A stretch of DNA of 64,000 nt from Paguma larvata (lineage: Eukaryota; Chordata; Mammalia; Carnivora; Viverridae). How positions within the stretch are numbered: the first letter of the stretch is position 1; every line of letters begins with the position of its first letter. Both the position numbers and the translations under genes were made by a program. Positions 1 to 11,215 of the stretch are shown here, in pieces. The DNA is taken from the NCBI GenBank assembly GCA_030068075.1, contig CM057841.1:35443030-35507029 (forward strand), given 5' to 3'. Below the pieces are notes generated by a model that ran no database searches, was not told the origin of the DNA, and saw only the letters and a list, made by a program, of their open reading frames with translations.

Positions 1-116
1 TTTAAAAAAATTCCATCTTTTAGCTTTTTAATTTTTTTTTCTCAGTACAGTGATCATTTTTTATTTCTAGCACAAAGTCTTGCATGTTGTTCTTAGATAT
101 ATTCCTGGGCGTTTAG

Positions 117-240
117 AAAATGGAAGTATAGTTGACACACATTGTCACATTAGTTTCAGGTATGCAACATAGTGATTCAGTTCCTCTATGTTCCTCTATG
201 CTCACCACAAATGTAGCTACCATCTGTCACTAGGTACTTG
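117..240 (-). repeat. Old L1 3' UTR fragment
   Basis: The + strand carries the reverse complement of a common mammalian L1M 3' end: a stretch like GTATAGTTGACACACATTG, then 'tagtttcaggtatgcaacat' and 'gctcaccacaaatgtagc'. It is short and diverged, and no duplication was found. The subfamily is not resolved. Confidence 0.55.
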
Positions 241-465
241 AATTTTTGGATGGTATTTTAATTAATACTTTGTGTGGAAAATAATTTTCTTCTTGATTTT
301 GGTATTTAGTGATGTAATTGGTTTTCGTATATTGACCTTGTCCGTGGGAATTCTTGCCAAATTCACTTATATCTGATATATTGTCCATAGAGTATTGAAC
401 TTTCTGGATACACAACCGTGTAGTTTGTAAGTAATGACATATTTAGTTTTTCTTTTCAATATTTG

Positions 466-706
466 TATTATATATTTATTTATTTTTAAATTACTTATTA
501 TTTTTTCTTTTAGAGAAAGAGAGTGCAAGTGGGTGAGAGGGACAGAGAAAGAGAGAGAGAGACAATCTTAAGCAGGCTTCATGCTGTGTGTGGAGCCCAA
601 CATGAGGCTGGAGCCCATTGTGGAGCCCGATCCCACGACTGTGGGATCATGACCTCAGCTAAAATCAAGAGGCAGACACTCAACTGACTGAGCCACTCAG
701 GCACCC
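466..706 (-). mobile_element. CanSINE (carnivore tRNA-derived SINE)
   Basis: Reverse-oriented CanSINE. The tail side (A/T-rich, then GA-rich) lies at low coordinates and the tRNA-like head ('gagccactcaggcacccc') ends near 707. An imperfect TSD, caatatttgta/caatatttatc, lies at about 457-467 and 707-717. The body is diverged and contains a local duplication of a 'tggagccc' segment near 590-630. Confidence 0.9.
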
Positions 707-859
707 CAATATTTATCTTTTAAAAAAAAATCTTAAAAGCTTGGCTAGGCCCCTCTCCATTATTAAATATTGAATAGAATTGTTAAGAGCTTAGTATTGT
801 TCTGTGATTCTTCATCTTGGGGATCCATATTTTAATATTTCACCTTGAAATAGGAAGTT

Positions 860-1663
860 TTTTTTATATAAAATATTTGAAGTAAGGTGTTTTTTTTAGG
901 TGTGATTTATCAGATTAAGAAAATTCCCTGCTATTCCTAATTTTCTAAGAGTTCTGTTTTGGAATCGTAGAAGAGTTTTGAAGTTTATTAAATGACTTTC
1001 TTTTATCTATAAAAATGATGATAGATTTCTCTTTCACTTTATTTTCTTACTTTGGTGAATTACATTGAACTTTAAATGCTAAGCCAATGCTGTTTGTTTA
1101 GAAGAAATACAAGTTAGGTTTAATATATTATCCTTTATTTTGATGAATTTTATTCTGTTCAGGATTTTGTGTCTGTATTCATAAAAAAATAGATCTCTCA
1201 TCAAGCTTTGGTGTTCAGGTTATGCTGGCATTATAAAATGAGTAGGGAATGTTCTCCATTTTTTCTTCTCTTCTATGGAAGAGGTTATATAATGTTGGAG
1301 TTCTTTCTTACATATTTAGATGAATTCACCAGGCAAGCCATCTAGTTTAAAATTTTATCTGTGGGACTAATTTAATAATGGATTTAATTCTTTAATAGGT
1401 ACAAGATATTCAGATTTTCTATTTTTTCTTGTGTTTCTTTTAGTTTAAGATGTATTTATCTAGTGAAATTTTCATTTCATCTAAATTTTAAACTTTATTT
1501 GTGTAAAGATATTTATAACATCTTATTATCTTGTTAACATCTGTAGGATCTGTAGCAGTGTCCATTTGTTCTTAACTGAAATTGATGGTATGGTTTTGTG
1601 CATTCTTTTTATTAATCACTTTTGTTATGAGGTTTATTTTATTATCCTTTCAAAGAAACAATT
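860..1663 (-). repeat. Old L1 ORF2 fragment, antisense
   Basis: Reading antisense, the segment follows L1 ORF2 from the reverse-transcriptase region toward the endonuclease. Recognisable pieces are 'gaattacattga', 'gctggcattataaaatgag', 'gaattcaccaggcaagccatc' and 'ggatctgtagcagtgtcc'. It is heavily mutated with no long frame. It appears to be the first piece of one old L1 that continues, interrupted, to about 4960. Confidence 0.72.
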
Positions 1664-2339
1664 TTTGGGTCCAATTCTGGGTTCTCTATTCTATTCCATT
1701 GGTCTATATGTCTGTTTTTGTGCCAATACCATACTGTCTTGATGATTACAACTTTGTAGTAGAGGCTAAAGTCTGGATTTGTGATGCCTCCCACTTTGGT
1801 TTCTTCAATATTACTTTGTCTATTAGATGTCTTTTGTGGTTCCATACAAATTTTAGATTGTTTGTTTTAGTTTTGAGTAGAATGCCAATGTAATTTTGAT
1901 TGGAATTGCATTGAATGTGTAGATTGCTTTGGGTAGTATTGACATTTTAACAATACTTATTCTTCTAATCCATGAGTGTGGAATGTTTTTCCACTTCTTT
2001 GTGTCTTCTTCAATTTCCTTCATAAGTGTTCTATAGTTTTCAGCATAGAGATCTTTTACATCTTTGGTTAGGTTTATTCCTAGGTATTTTATGGTTCTTG
2101 GTGCAGTTGTAAATGGGATCAGTTTATTTATTTCTCTTTCTCTTGCTTCGTTATTGGCATATATAAATGCAACTGATTGCTGTACATTGATTTTGTATCC
2201 TGTGACTTTGCTGAATTCATGTATCAGTTATAGCAGTCTTTTGGTGGAATCTTTCGGGTTTTCCATGGAGAGTATCATGTCATTGCAAAAAGTGAAAGTT
2301 TGACTTCTTCTTTGCCAATTTTGATACCTTTTATTTAAT
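1664..2339 (-). mobile_element. Young L1: inverted 5' part of a twin-primed copy
   Basis: This is antisense L1 ORF2 sequence closely matching the felid L1 at 35300-35864. The minus strand still reads the ORF2 peptides GGIT.PDF.LYYK and [19 protein letters not shown]. At about 2340 the orientation switches to sense and resumes at a more 3' point of ORF2. That is the signature of twin priming with loss of the intervening ORF2 segment. No convincing TSD was found. Confidence 0.85.
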
Positions 2340-2880
2340 TTTGACCCAGCAATAGTACTACTAGGAATGTACCCAAGGAATACAGGAGTACTGATGCATA
2401 GGGGCACTTGTACCCCAATGTTTATATCAGTGCCGTCAACAATAGCCAAATTATGGAAAGAGCCTAAATGTCCAACAACTGATGCATGGATAAAGAAGAC
2501 GTGGTTTATATATACAATGGAATACTACTTGGCAATGAGAAAGAATGAAATCATGCTATTTGCAGCAATGTGGATGGAACTGGAAGGCATTATGCTGAGT
2601 GAAATAAGTCAGTCAGAGAAGGACAGATATCATATGTTTTCACTCATATGTGGGTCTTGAGAAACTTAACAGAAGGCCATGGGGGAAAGGAAGGTGAAAA
2701 AAAAAGTTACAAACACAGAGGGAGGGAGGGGGGCAAACTCTTAAATACAGAGAACAAACTGAAGGTGGATAGGGCAGTGGGGGAGAGGGGAAAATGGGTG
2801 ATGGGCTTTGAGGAAGGCACTTGTTGGAGTGAGCACTAGGCGTTATATGTAAGCCAATTTGACAATAAATTCTATTCATA
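2340..2880 (+). mobile_element. Young L1: 3' part of the twin-primed copy
   Basis: Sense-strand L1 3' end. The ORF2 C-terminal part reads YPRNTGVLMHRGTCTPMFI and then [20 protein letters not shown], followed by the G-rich 3' UTR and an A-rich end after 'aataaattctattcataaaa'. It joins directly to the inverted segment at 1664-2339, so the two form one insertion of about 1.2 kb inside the older antisense L1. Confidence 0.88.
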
Positions 2881-2979
2881 AAAAATATAAAATTAATAAT
2901 ATGAAAATAGGAAAAAATAATAAAAGGAACATCTACTGATGCTCTCTCCCAAAAGTAAATAAATAAACATAAGAAATAA

Positions 2980-3063
2980 ATAATTTTTATATTTGTAGAC
3001 TTACTCTGTGATGTATTTGTCTTCCATATTAATTTCTGGTCTTATTTTTGTTACCTCTTTTCC
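2980..3063 (-). repeat. Old L1 ORF2 fragment, continuation
   Basis: Antisense L1 ORF2 resumes after the twin-primed insertion ('attaatttctggtcttatttttgttacctc'). After the SINE at 3079-3324 about 40 more bases of similar sequence follow (3340-3378). The order agrees with the piece at 860-1663, which supports one interrupted element. Confidence 0.5.
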
Positions 3064-3078
3064 TGAATTTGATTTTCT

Positions 3079-3324
3079 TTCCTTTGTTTTTAAGATTTTT
3101 TATTTATCTATTTATCTATTTATTTATTTATTTTGAGAAAAAGAGAGAGAGTGAGCACGAGTGGGGGAGGGGCAGAGAGAGAGGGAGAATGTGAGAATCC
3201 CAGGCAAGCTTTGCACCAGAAGTGCGGAGCCCAGTGTAGGGCTAGAACTTGCAAACTGCCAGATCATGACCTGAGCTGAAATCAGGAGTCGGCCGCTCAA
3301 CCGATAGAGCCACCCAGCTGCCCC
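3079..3324 (-). mobile_element. CanSINE
   Basis: Minus-oriented SINE with a TTTA-rich tail side, a GA-rich segment, 'agatcatgacctgagctgaaatc' and a tRNA-like head ending at about 3324. The TSD TGAATTTGATTTTCT is present at 3064-3078 and 3325-3339, a perfect 15 bp. The target is the old L1. Confidence 0.95.
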
Positions 3325-3393
3325 TGAATTTGATTTTCTGTTCTTTATTTTGAAATATTTTAAAATCTTTCTTCTTAACCATTCCTCTTTTCT

Positions 3394-4038
3394 TTTTTTA
3401 AAGATAATTTATTGTTAAATTGATTTCCATACAACACCCAGTGCTCATCCCAACAAGTGCTCTCCTCTGTGCCCATCACCCACTCTCCCCCTCCCACACT
3501 CCCCTCAACCCTCAGTTTGTTCTTAGCATTTAAGAGTCTCTTATGTTTTGTCTCCCTCCCTCTCTGTGTCTTTTTTCTTTCCCCTCTTCCCTTCCCGCTG
3601 GTCTTCCGCTAAGTCTCTCAAAATCTACCTATGCGTGGAAACATATGGTATCTGTCTTTCTCTGACTGTCTTATTTTACTTAGCATAATACCCTCCAGTT
3701 CCATCCATGTTGCTACGCATAGCCAGATTTCATTCTTCCTCATTGCTGGGTAGCAGTCCGTTGTATATATATATACCACATCTTTATCCATTCGTTAGTC
3801 GATGGACACTTAGTCTCTTTCCATGATTTGGCTATTGTCGAAAGTGCTGCTATTAACATTGAGGTACACGTGCCCCTATGCATCAGCACTCCTGTGTCTC
3901 TTGGCTAGATTCCTAGCAGTGCTTTTGCTGGGTCATAGGGAGGTTCCATTTGCATTTTTTTGAGAAGCAGGCACCCTCCTACACTGTTGGTGGGAATGCA
4001 AACTAGCGCAGCTGCTCGGGAAATGGTATGGAGGTTCT
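3394..4038 (-). mobile_element. Young felid L1, 5'-truncated
   Basis: Antisense 3' end of the felid L1, running from the 3' UTR edge ('aatttattgttaaattgatttcc') through the G-rich UTR into the last part of ORF2 ('caaactagcgcagctgctcggg'). An imperfect TSD, ccattcctcttttct/ccattcttcgtttct, lies at 3379-3393 and 4039-4053. A short TA run sits at about 3757-3772, where the consensus has a few TA repeats. Confidence 0.92.
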
Positions 4039-4053
4039 CCATTCTTCGTTTCT

Positions 4054-4960
4054 AACACATGCATTTAAGATTAGCTGCATTCACATATTGATGTACTTTG
4101 CTCTGTTGTTTGTGTATGTGTATGCACATGCATGTGCATAGTGTCTAGTCCATTTGCACTTACTATTGTATAACTGGCTTACTACTCATTCTTGATTTAT
4201 CCCACTGGCAATATTCTTTTTTCTCTTACTTCTCTTGCCTTTTTATGATTCATCATTTTTAAAAGTTATTATTCAATTTCCACCACTTGCTAAATTGTTA
4301 ATTTTACTATTCTTTTTTTTGTGATTCCTCTAAAAATTACAACATATATGTTTTACTTAGTGCAGTGTCATATAATTTAATACTTTTACTACTTCTATAA
4401 AAATTCTAGGGCTGTAGAACACTTTATTCCTAATTCCTATTTATTTACCACCTGCCTGTGTTGCTGTATCCCAAATGCTATTACTATTTGGTTCAATTAA
4501 TATGTATTTAGCTTCACCCACATTTTTAAACTTTGTTGTTGTTGTTGTTTTTCATTCCATATTCTATTGGAAGATCACTTTCTTTCTGGCCGGCCAACAC
4601 ACTTTAAAAGGGTGCTTGCGGGGTTCCTGGGTGGCTCAATCGATTAAGCGGCCAATTTCAGCTCAGGTCATGATCTCACGGTCTGTGAGTTCGAGCCCTG
4701 CGTCGGGCTCTGTGCTGACAGCTCAGAGACTGGAGCCTGCTTCAAATTCTGTATCTCTCTCTCTGCCCTTCCCTTGCTCACGCTCTGTCTCTATGTCTCT
4801 CAAAAATAAAATAAAAAAAACGTTAAAAAAAGGATGCTTGCTAGTTTTTTCAATATATCTAATTGTTTTTAGACCTTTCAGTACAACTAACTATATTTCT
4901 AGAAATGGAAATCAGTTCCTTTTTTTAGTAGACTCACTTTCTATATTTTAGAATTCTAAA
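4054..4960 (-). repeat. Possible old L1 inter-ORF region, antisense
   Basis: This diverged AT-rich sequence resembles, in antisense, the L1M/HAL1 stretch between ORF1 and ORF2 ('aaaattacaacatatatg', then 'ctttattcctaattcc' and 'gttgctgtatcccaaatg'). If right, it is the 5'-ward continuation of the old L1 at 860-3378. A SINE interrupts it at 4620-4827. The identification is tentative. Confidence 0.35.
4620..4827 (+). mobile_element. CanSINE
   Basis: Sense SINE. It has a tRNA-like head with an A-box-like TGGCTCAATCG and a B-box-like GAGTTCGAGCCC near 4687-4698, a CT-rich segment, then 'ctcaaaaataaaataaaaaaa'. The near-identical TSD AAAAGGRTGCTTGC flanks it at 4606-4619 and 4828-4841. Confidence 0.95.
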
Positions 4961-7364
4961 ATTGAACTGGATGAGCCCTCGGATCTTTTTTTTTAAATCA
5001 TTATTCTGATATTACTTTTAATGCAAATTCATTAACTTAGTAAAATTAATTATTTTGAACTAATAAGCTCAATTAGTCTTCAGTTATTTAGTTCGCTGGC
5101 ATGCAGTGTTAATGCTTAAATATTCAGGAAATTCATTTCTTGTGAAATTGTTGTAAATACATGGTTAATTGAGACTTGATAAAAGAATATTCTGTATATA
5201 TCTGTAACACTCAATCAAATATCATATCTACATTATTTCATAGTTATGCATTCCTCTCTTCCTTCTATCCCTATAATTGCTTTGGATTTTTGTTTAACAT
5301 ACTGTACTACTTCCTTTCATCATATTTGCTTTTGGGTTTGATTAATTTTGTCTCTAATCATCACATGCTTTTTCTGTCTGGCAGCTTTGTAGTAGTAATA
5401 ATAGTCGCTGTTATTATTATTCTATTTTTCTCTGTTTATTCTGTTGAGAGGGGGGAAGGAGAGCCCGAGGGATGTTACTTGATAAGTCCTGTTTTGAGTC
5501 TAATAACATATCCTTGTTTTTTCCTAAGATAATACACACAGGGTCATGGTATCAAAACAGATATTTCTTGATGTTAAAAACCTCTATTAGCAAAAATCTC
5601 TTCCACAACCATAGTGTACTAACTTGGAAAATTGTTATGACGTTTCTCTGCCTCAGGCTTCATTTGGGATGTGAAATTTATGAGCATTGCCCTTGTCTCA
5701 GATCTCGCTTTTAGAAACTAAATGTCTTTGAAGAATCTGACAGACTCACCAAAGCCAAATTTTATTTCTATTGCAAAACAAGTATTGTCTGTTTGGATTT
5801 ATTACATATAATTAGGAGCTTACTGGAGTCTAACGAAGCCTATCTGTATATCACCACTGTTGCAAAAATGTATCTTTGACGATCAATATTTTGTGTGTAG
5901 AATAGAATTTAATTTTATATGTTAGAGATATTTTGGTATTCAGGGATTGTCAGACCTTTGGTTTAAGGAAGTTTGATGGGGTTACTGTGGACTTCATTGT
6001 TCAAATAAAAAGTTCAGAATAGAGAGTATAATGGAATTTGGAATCTATTCTATCTGGTTTTGAATACAGTCCAGCTATTATATTAATACCAAGACAGATA
6101 GAACGGAGCTGGCCCTCTGTGCAATTTTTCTTACTTTGAAGCAGGCTACATGAAGAATTTTTATATTTTGTTTTCGAAAAGTAGGTAGATTATATTCTTG
6201 GCTCATCTTTGTTTTGCAGAGGTAAAATTAGAGGCCTCAGCCTCCTGCTGGCAGAACAAGCTCTCAATTTCTCACTGTCGAAATTCAATCTGATTTCTAT
6301 CTTTTTCACTAAAAAGCTGTCAACAGCAAATAAGCATTCCCCATCAAAGAGCCACATTCATTTCTGAGGTATACAAATTCCTCTCATGGGGGAGGATTCA
6401 AGTAATTTAAATTGCTTCTGACTTTTAATTTCTTTCCTAGGAAATGGGAAATGATATTAGCATGGACTTTAACTGCAGTTCAAAATGAAGGGAGAAAGGA
6501 TGTGTATGGATCCTTTTCCGTGTGACATCCCCAGGACCTTTAAGTCTCAGTACAGCATGTTTACAAGGCATTAAACAGTGTCCACCTGTGGTCTTGTTTG
6601 CAGGTATTGATGTAATCAGAGCTATACCTTCATGCTGTTAAGATGCATCAATATAAACTCATTTTTGTGGAAGCCGACTTGTAATAGGAGTGTGTACTGT
6701 CAGCACAAAAGTAGAAAGTGTCTCCGAAATAAAAATATTTTTTTCTTTTTAAAAATTTCTTAGAATTTAGTTGGGGAAACGGCCTTTTCTTTGGAAAAAG
6801 ATGATCTTCGAAGTGTTATCTTGTCTCCTTACTCTTACTTTTTTGAGTTTACTTTATTATAAGGTAAAGGTTTAACAGAGTGCCTTGGTTTGTAGCTGCA
6901 CATTTGTGATGAGCATATGCATTATTTTGGTGGCAGAATTCCTTTAAATAGACTTGTGAAAACATGAGGTTTTTGTTTTAAACTGTAAATTTCATTATCT
7001 GTCATTCTTTCCTGCCAGTTCATGGCAACATTCACAAACTCAAAATCTCATGATGGGAGCAAGAAGTGGTAAACATGGTGTCCACATACAAATGAGTAAG
7101 TTTGCATACAAAACTCTTCTGTGCAAATGTGTTTGACAGTATTTAGAAAGAGAAGCATTTCAAGAAGTAGATTTGGAGTGAGCTCAGGGTCTGCTGCAAA
7201 GGTTATCAAATGACTTTTAGGACGTTTAGAGTGCTTCCACTTCTGTTAAGTGTATTATGATTAGCCAAGACCCCCTTAAAATGAAGGTACCTAGAGTCAC
7301 ACTCAGAATTGCAAATGGTATCTCATCGTCACAGAACAAAATGCAGTCTATCTTTTTTGATCTG
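4961..7364. other. Single-copy DNA, nothing identified
   Basis: This is AT-rich sequence without a SINE, L1 or MIR that I can recognise. Open frames are short and carry no domain. The part from about 6100 to 7000 has a more even composition and could hold a conserved noncoding element, but nothing in the sequence alone proves it. Confidence 0.5.
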
Positions 7365-7402
7365 ATGTGTGTGTGTGTGTGTGCGCGCGCGCACGTGTGT
7401 GT
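7365..7402. repeat. Alternating purine-pyrimidine tract, (TG)n(CG)n(TG)n
   Basis: There are 38 bp of unbroken purine-pyrimidine alternation: a TG run, a central GCGCGCGCGCAC block, then a GTGTGTGT run. Such tracts, especially with CG steps, can adopt Z-DNA under negative supercoiling. The CG steps have survived in a genome where CpG is normally lost. Confidence 0.95.
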
Positions 7403-8306
7403 TGTAAGTGTATTTCTATATTTATGTAGCTGTAAATATTCTAGGTTCATTCTTTTATGTATTTGTTGCAATTTTTGAAGATCCACCTAGGAGGTTCCCA
7501 ACAGTGAGCTAAGAACTATACAGTATTGAAGGAGAATGAACAAGGCTGAATCTTACAGTATTGGGTAGGGAAGGTATATGCTATGATATCATTACGCGTG
7601 TGACACATTTTAGTGATGGAGAAGTGAGGACTGTTAAAGCAGCACATAACAAGTACACCTAATCTCCAGTTGGGTTTAGAAATTTGAGCAACTTAGTCAT
7701 GTAGAAGCCCCCCTAGATGGATATTCGTGGGAGCATTTGTTCAACAGGTACTTGCAGGAGGGGCTGAGTGGGAGGAGCCTGTGCCGAGGCTCTCCTTTCC
7801 TGTCCTGGGTGATTCAGCCCTGGCTCTCAACTGCCCACCCTATTTAGCACAGCAGAAGTCCTTCAGTTAACCAAACCCAACATCTTGCAAGGAAGTTTAG
7901 CAATCGCCTGTTTTTAGCTGATCACTCCTCTCGGATTCTACCCAGTAGCACATTAGTTACTTGACGGGAAGTGTGGTAATTTAATTTGTCTTCATTTCAT
8001 TTCATTTTGAGTGAGCCCTTTATAGATTGGCACTCCGAAATGTTGAAGTCTCCTAAAGTCTCCCTGAGAAATAGGGTGTTTAAGTGGGGCCTCCAAGGAG
8101 GAGGAGAAGTTAGCACAGGAATGGGAAAGGGGAGAAGGAATCCAAGAAGGAAGGAGTGGCATGTGAAAAAACTCTCAGGAGAATAGAGCAGCCTCTGGGA
8201 AGGCCAGTAGGTCAGAGAAGAGATACAGAAGGGGAAGGAGAAGTTGGGCTGAGATGGGGCTGGAAGGATAAGTAAATTCTTAGCCCCACTTTTTTATTAA
8301 TTTGTA
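7403..8306. other. Single-copy DNA, nothing identified
   Basis: No repeat family or coding domain is recognised. A purine-rich stretch at about 8080-8260 is vaguely L2-like, but too weak to call. The 66-codon open frame at 7986-8186 has no recognisable feature. Confidence 0.45.
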
Positions 8307-8320
8307 TCCTCTCTTCTGTT

Positions 8321-8692
8321 CTTTTTTTTTTTTAAATCAATTTATTGTCAAATTGGTTTCCATAAAACACCCAGTGCTCATCCCAACAAGTGCCCTCCTC
8401 AGTCACCCTCTCTCCCCACTCCCTTATCCCCCTCAACCCTCAGTTTTTCTTAGTATTTAAGAGCCTCTTATGTTTTGCCTCTCTCCCTCTCTGTGGCTTT
8501 TTTTTTTTTCACGCTCTTCCCCTCCCACATGGTTTTATGCTAGGTCTCTCAAAATCCACCTATGTGTGGAAACATATGGTATCTATCTTTCTCTGCCTGG
8601 CTTATTTCACTTAGCATAATACCTTCCAGTTCCATCCATATTGCTACACATGGCCAGATTTCATTCTTTCTCATTGCCGTGTAGTATTCCAT

Positions 8693-8740
<48 letters not shown>

Positions 8741-8795
8741 ACATCTCCTTTATCCATTCGTCAATAGCTAAATCATGGAAAGAGACTAAATGTCC
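8321..8795 (-). mobile_element. Young felid L1, 5'-truncated, with a 33-bp 5' micro-inversion
   Basis: Antisense L1 3' end running to 'accacatctcctttatccattcgtc' at 8762. Then 8763-8795 (AATAGCTAAATCATGG...) is the adjacent upstream L1 segment in the opposite orientation. The TSD CTCTTCTGTT lies at 8311-8320 and 8801-8810. The inverted piece fits a very short twin-priming event. Confidence 0.93.
8694..8738. repeat. (TA)n microsatellite inside an L1
   Basis: An expanded run of TA dinucleotides sits exactly where the L1 consensus has a short 'tgtatatatata' stretch. The same site carries shorter TA runs in the L1 copies at 3757-3772 and 38841-38862, so the L1 seeded the microsatellite. Confidence 0.95.
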
Positions 8796-8849
8796 GTTCC
8801 CTCTTCTGTTATTTTCCTCTTCTGCCTTTCCTGTGTGCTGCAAAGTCGA

Positions 8850-9215
8850 CTCTTGGAGTCTTCAGCGCCCAGACCTACTTGCTGGCTGGCTCACTGTTGG
8901 ATTTAACCATTGGGCTGCAGTGGTGGTGTGTTGAAATGTTGGGGGAAAGAGAGGACAAGGGAACGTCTCTTCTAACTTTCTCCCTGCGTTGGTGCCCTGT
9001 CAGGCAAGAACTGCATCCTGCTAGTTCCTCTGGAGTCTTCTCATCCCTGGCTCCAGTTCTTACTAGCTCTGATTAATGTCTTCATATTGTTATTTCTTAT
9101 TGTCCCATCAGCTTTGGTTTGTTCCCCAAACTATGCCTATGCTCCTATAAGCAGTCCCTAAATTTAAGTATCTTCATCTGAATGATCTGGATGAATTCTG
9201 TTTCCTGCAGGGACT
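8850..9215 (+). repeat. Ancient interspersed repeat, family uncertain
   Basis: The 3' part ('gctctgattaatgtcttcatattg' to 'tctgtttcctgcagggactcc') resembles a common mammalian LTR-like repeat that ends CTGTTTCCTG..GGGACCCTGAC. The element at 50175-50615 on the other strand looks like the same family. No defined termini or duplication were seen. Confidence 0.35.
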
Positions 9216-10137
9216 CCAATTTGTTCAGGTGGATTCTAAGGCTATGCAGCTGATGAAACGTCTTGTAAGTCCAATAAAATCACTCTTTTTCTGATCTCAC
9301 CCAAGATGTTTGATTCCATACAATAAAAGGACAGAGGCTTGAAGAATCTTAGTAACAGTTTTCATGTTCCTTTCTGGTCAGAATCATAGAATAAGACTGG
9401 CTGAAGGCATGTCTGCAAGGTTGGAGGAGGGTTTTGCATGCCTCCTGATTCCCTCTTCTTCCTTCCTATTTGGAAGGGCATTTCTGACCTCTCACATTGC
9501 TACTGTGTGCTAAGCTGAGGAAATTTAAAAAATTATCCTGAATGCTATGCATTTCCAGACTGGTATCAACATATATGCTATATAGATCCATGATAGAGTA
9601 CGTATGGTTTATGATGATTTACTAAGTTATTCATCTCTCCAGGGCATGAACCTTATAGGATTCCTGGGTATAGTAACCTGGCTCAGAATATAGTATCTCA
9701 ATATCTACCTCACTGGGTAGGTGGGTCTCAAGTAATTTGTTACTATTCATCGTAGCATTCAAAAGTATTGAAGTTTGCAAATAATTACTTATGGATTCAT
9801 GGTTATCCTATAATAACAGAACACTTTCTTCCATTCTGCCGTGCTGTCTTGAGAAAGAGCAAAAGCAATTAAGATACAGCTAACGTGCAGGGAATTGTAC
9901 AGAACCCCAGCCTGCTTTGTCTGTGTCACAGTCGTGAATGAGGGTGGTGACTCAGGTATTTAAAATAGCACCTTGGAATAAAAAGCCCAAGAACCACTGC
10001 CTTCACATTTAACTATGACTTGAGGTATAATTTCTCACTTTGTGATATGTATATAAAGAAATCTTAGTTTCTTTTTTGTGGGGAGAATAGATGGCAAGGA
10101 ATAATAATAATTTATAAACCATTAATGTTTGCATTTG
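9216..10137. other. Single-copy DNA, nothing identified
   Basis: No repeat or coding feature is recognised. The composition is ordinary and all frames are short. Confidence 0.4.
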
Positions 10138-10250
10138 GAATGTCAGCTTTAGGAAGGCAGTGACTTGGTTTTGTTCATTGCTATGGCCCCAGTGAGCAGA
10201 CTAATATGTGGCATTTATCAGACAGTCAATGCATATTTGTGGAACGAAGG
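10138..10250 (+). repeat. L2 3' end
   Basis: It matches the L2 3' terminus in order: 'gtcagctttaggaaggcagtgac' (consensus gtaagctccatgagggcagggac), 'ttttgttcattgctatggcccc', and 'cagtcaatgcatatttgtgg' (consensus ctcaataaatatttgttg). It is diverged but colinear. Confidence 0.7.
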
Positions 10251-10350
10251 GTAAATTGGATAGTATCTTTTGTGCTGAATGCAGACAAGTACTTTATTCT
10301 CAGCCTTTCTGCCTGAGAAACATGGTATGAGGGTAAGAGAACAATTTTAT

Positions 10351-10558
10351 TTTTTTTTAACATTTGTTTACTTATTTTGAGAGAGACAGAGAGTGTGAGT
10401 TGGAGAAGGGCAGAGGGAGGAAGCGAGAGAATCCCAAGCAGGTGCCAGATGTAAGCATAGAGCCAGATGAGGGACTCAAACTTAAGAACCGTGAGATCAT
10501 GACCTGAGTTGAAACCAAGAGTCAGATGCTCAACCAACTGAATCACCCAGGCATCCCT
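10351..10558 (-). mobile_element. CanSINE
   Basis: Minus-oriented SINE ending in the head 'gaatcacccaggcatccct'. The TSD AGAGAACAATTTTAT/AGAGAACAGATTTTA flanks it at 10336-10350 and 10559-10573. Minus-strand open frames across it are artefacts of the repeat. Confidence 0.93.
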
Positions 10559-10624
10559 AGAGAACAGATTTTAGAGGCCACTAAACTGCTTGCATTCTAA
10601 TGTGTCCTTTATTAGGTGTGCCAT

Positions 10625-10770
10625 CTCTTGTGGCTCTTCAGTTTCTTCATCCGTTGTTCTGTAGAATAAGCTGTGAATATTTACTGTGTTGTAAGATTTA
10701 AAAAACAAGAAGTGTGTGGAAATTCAGGGCAATAAACATTAAACAAATTATTTATCATTATTCTTTTTAT
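10625..10770 (+). repeat. MIR (probable)
   Basis: The order fits MIR: 'ggctcttcagtttcttcatcc', a degenerate core, then 'gggcaataaacattaaacaaattatttatc', which resembles the MIR 3' end. Divergence is high. Confidence 0.45.
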
Positions 10771-11084
10771 CGTATGAGATTATTTTTGAGCAAACCGTAT
10801 TTGTAAGTTCTGCATTGGGAAAAACTGATAGATGTTTTCCAGTATTAATGGAGTCTTTGGCCTGGAAAGAACAACTGTTCCAGCTGGTCCTATGGGAAAG
10901 TGCAGATTTGAGGAAGAGATTTATATCAAGACCAGAGCCTTTCTTTCCCTAAATTTTACTAGATACGTTTAAAGTTAGCTCAGATTAAAGGAAACCATCA
11001 CTTTGATCAGTTTGGTTCAAATAACTCTTCATTTCCGGGGAAAAAATAGCCAAAAGGTTTTGATGAGAAGAAGTACAATAGACT

Positions 11085-11215
11085 GGGTAGAACTTTAATA
11101 ACTAGAAACTTGCTTGAACTTCCTAAATGCTTTGTTGAATCAATTTTCTTATCTGTAAAATGGGTATGAAAATTCCTGCCTTCACTCTTAGAAACGGCTG
11201 CCAGGACGGCTGTAT
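11085..11215 (+). repeat. MIR
   Basis: The MIR core is recognisable: 'gcttgaacttcctaaatg', then 'aattttcttatctgtaaaatgggtatgaa' (consensus tcctcatctgtaaaatggggataa), and 'attcctgccttcac'. Confidence 0.55.

Noticed and set aside
4632..4700. tRNA-like sequence with A- and B-box motifs
   Set aside because: This is the head of a CanSINE. The same head recurs about twenty times with SINE tails and target duplications, and none forms a stand-alone tRNA gene.
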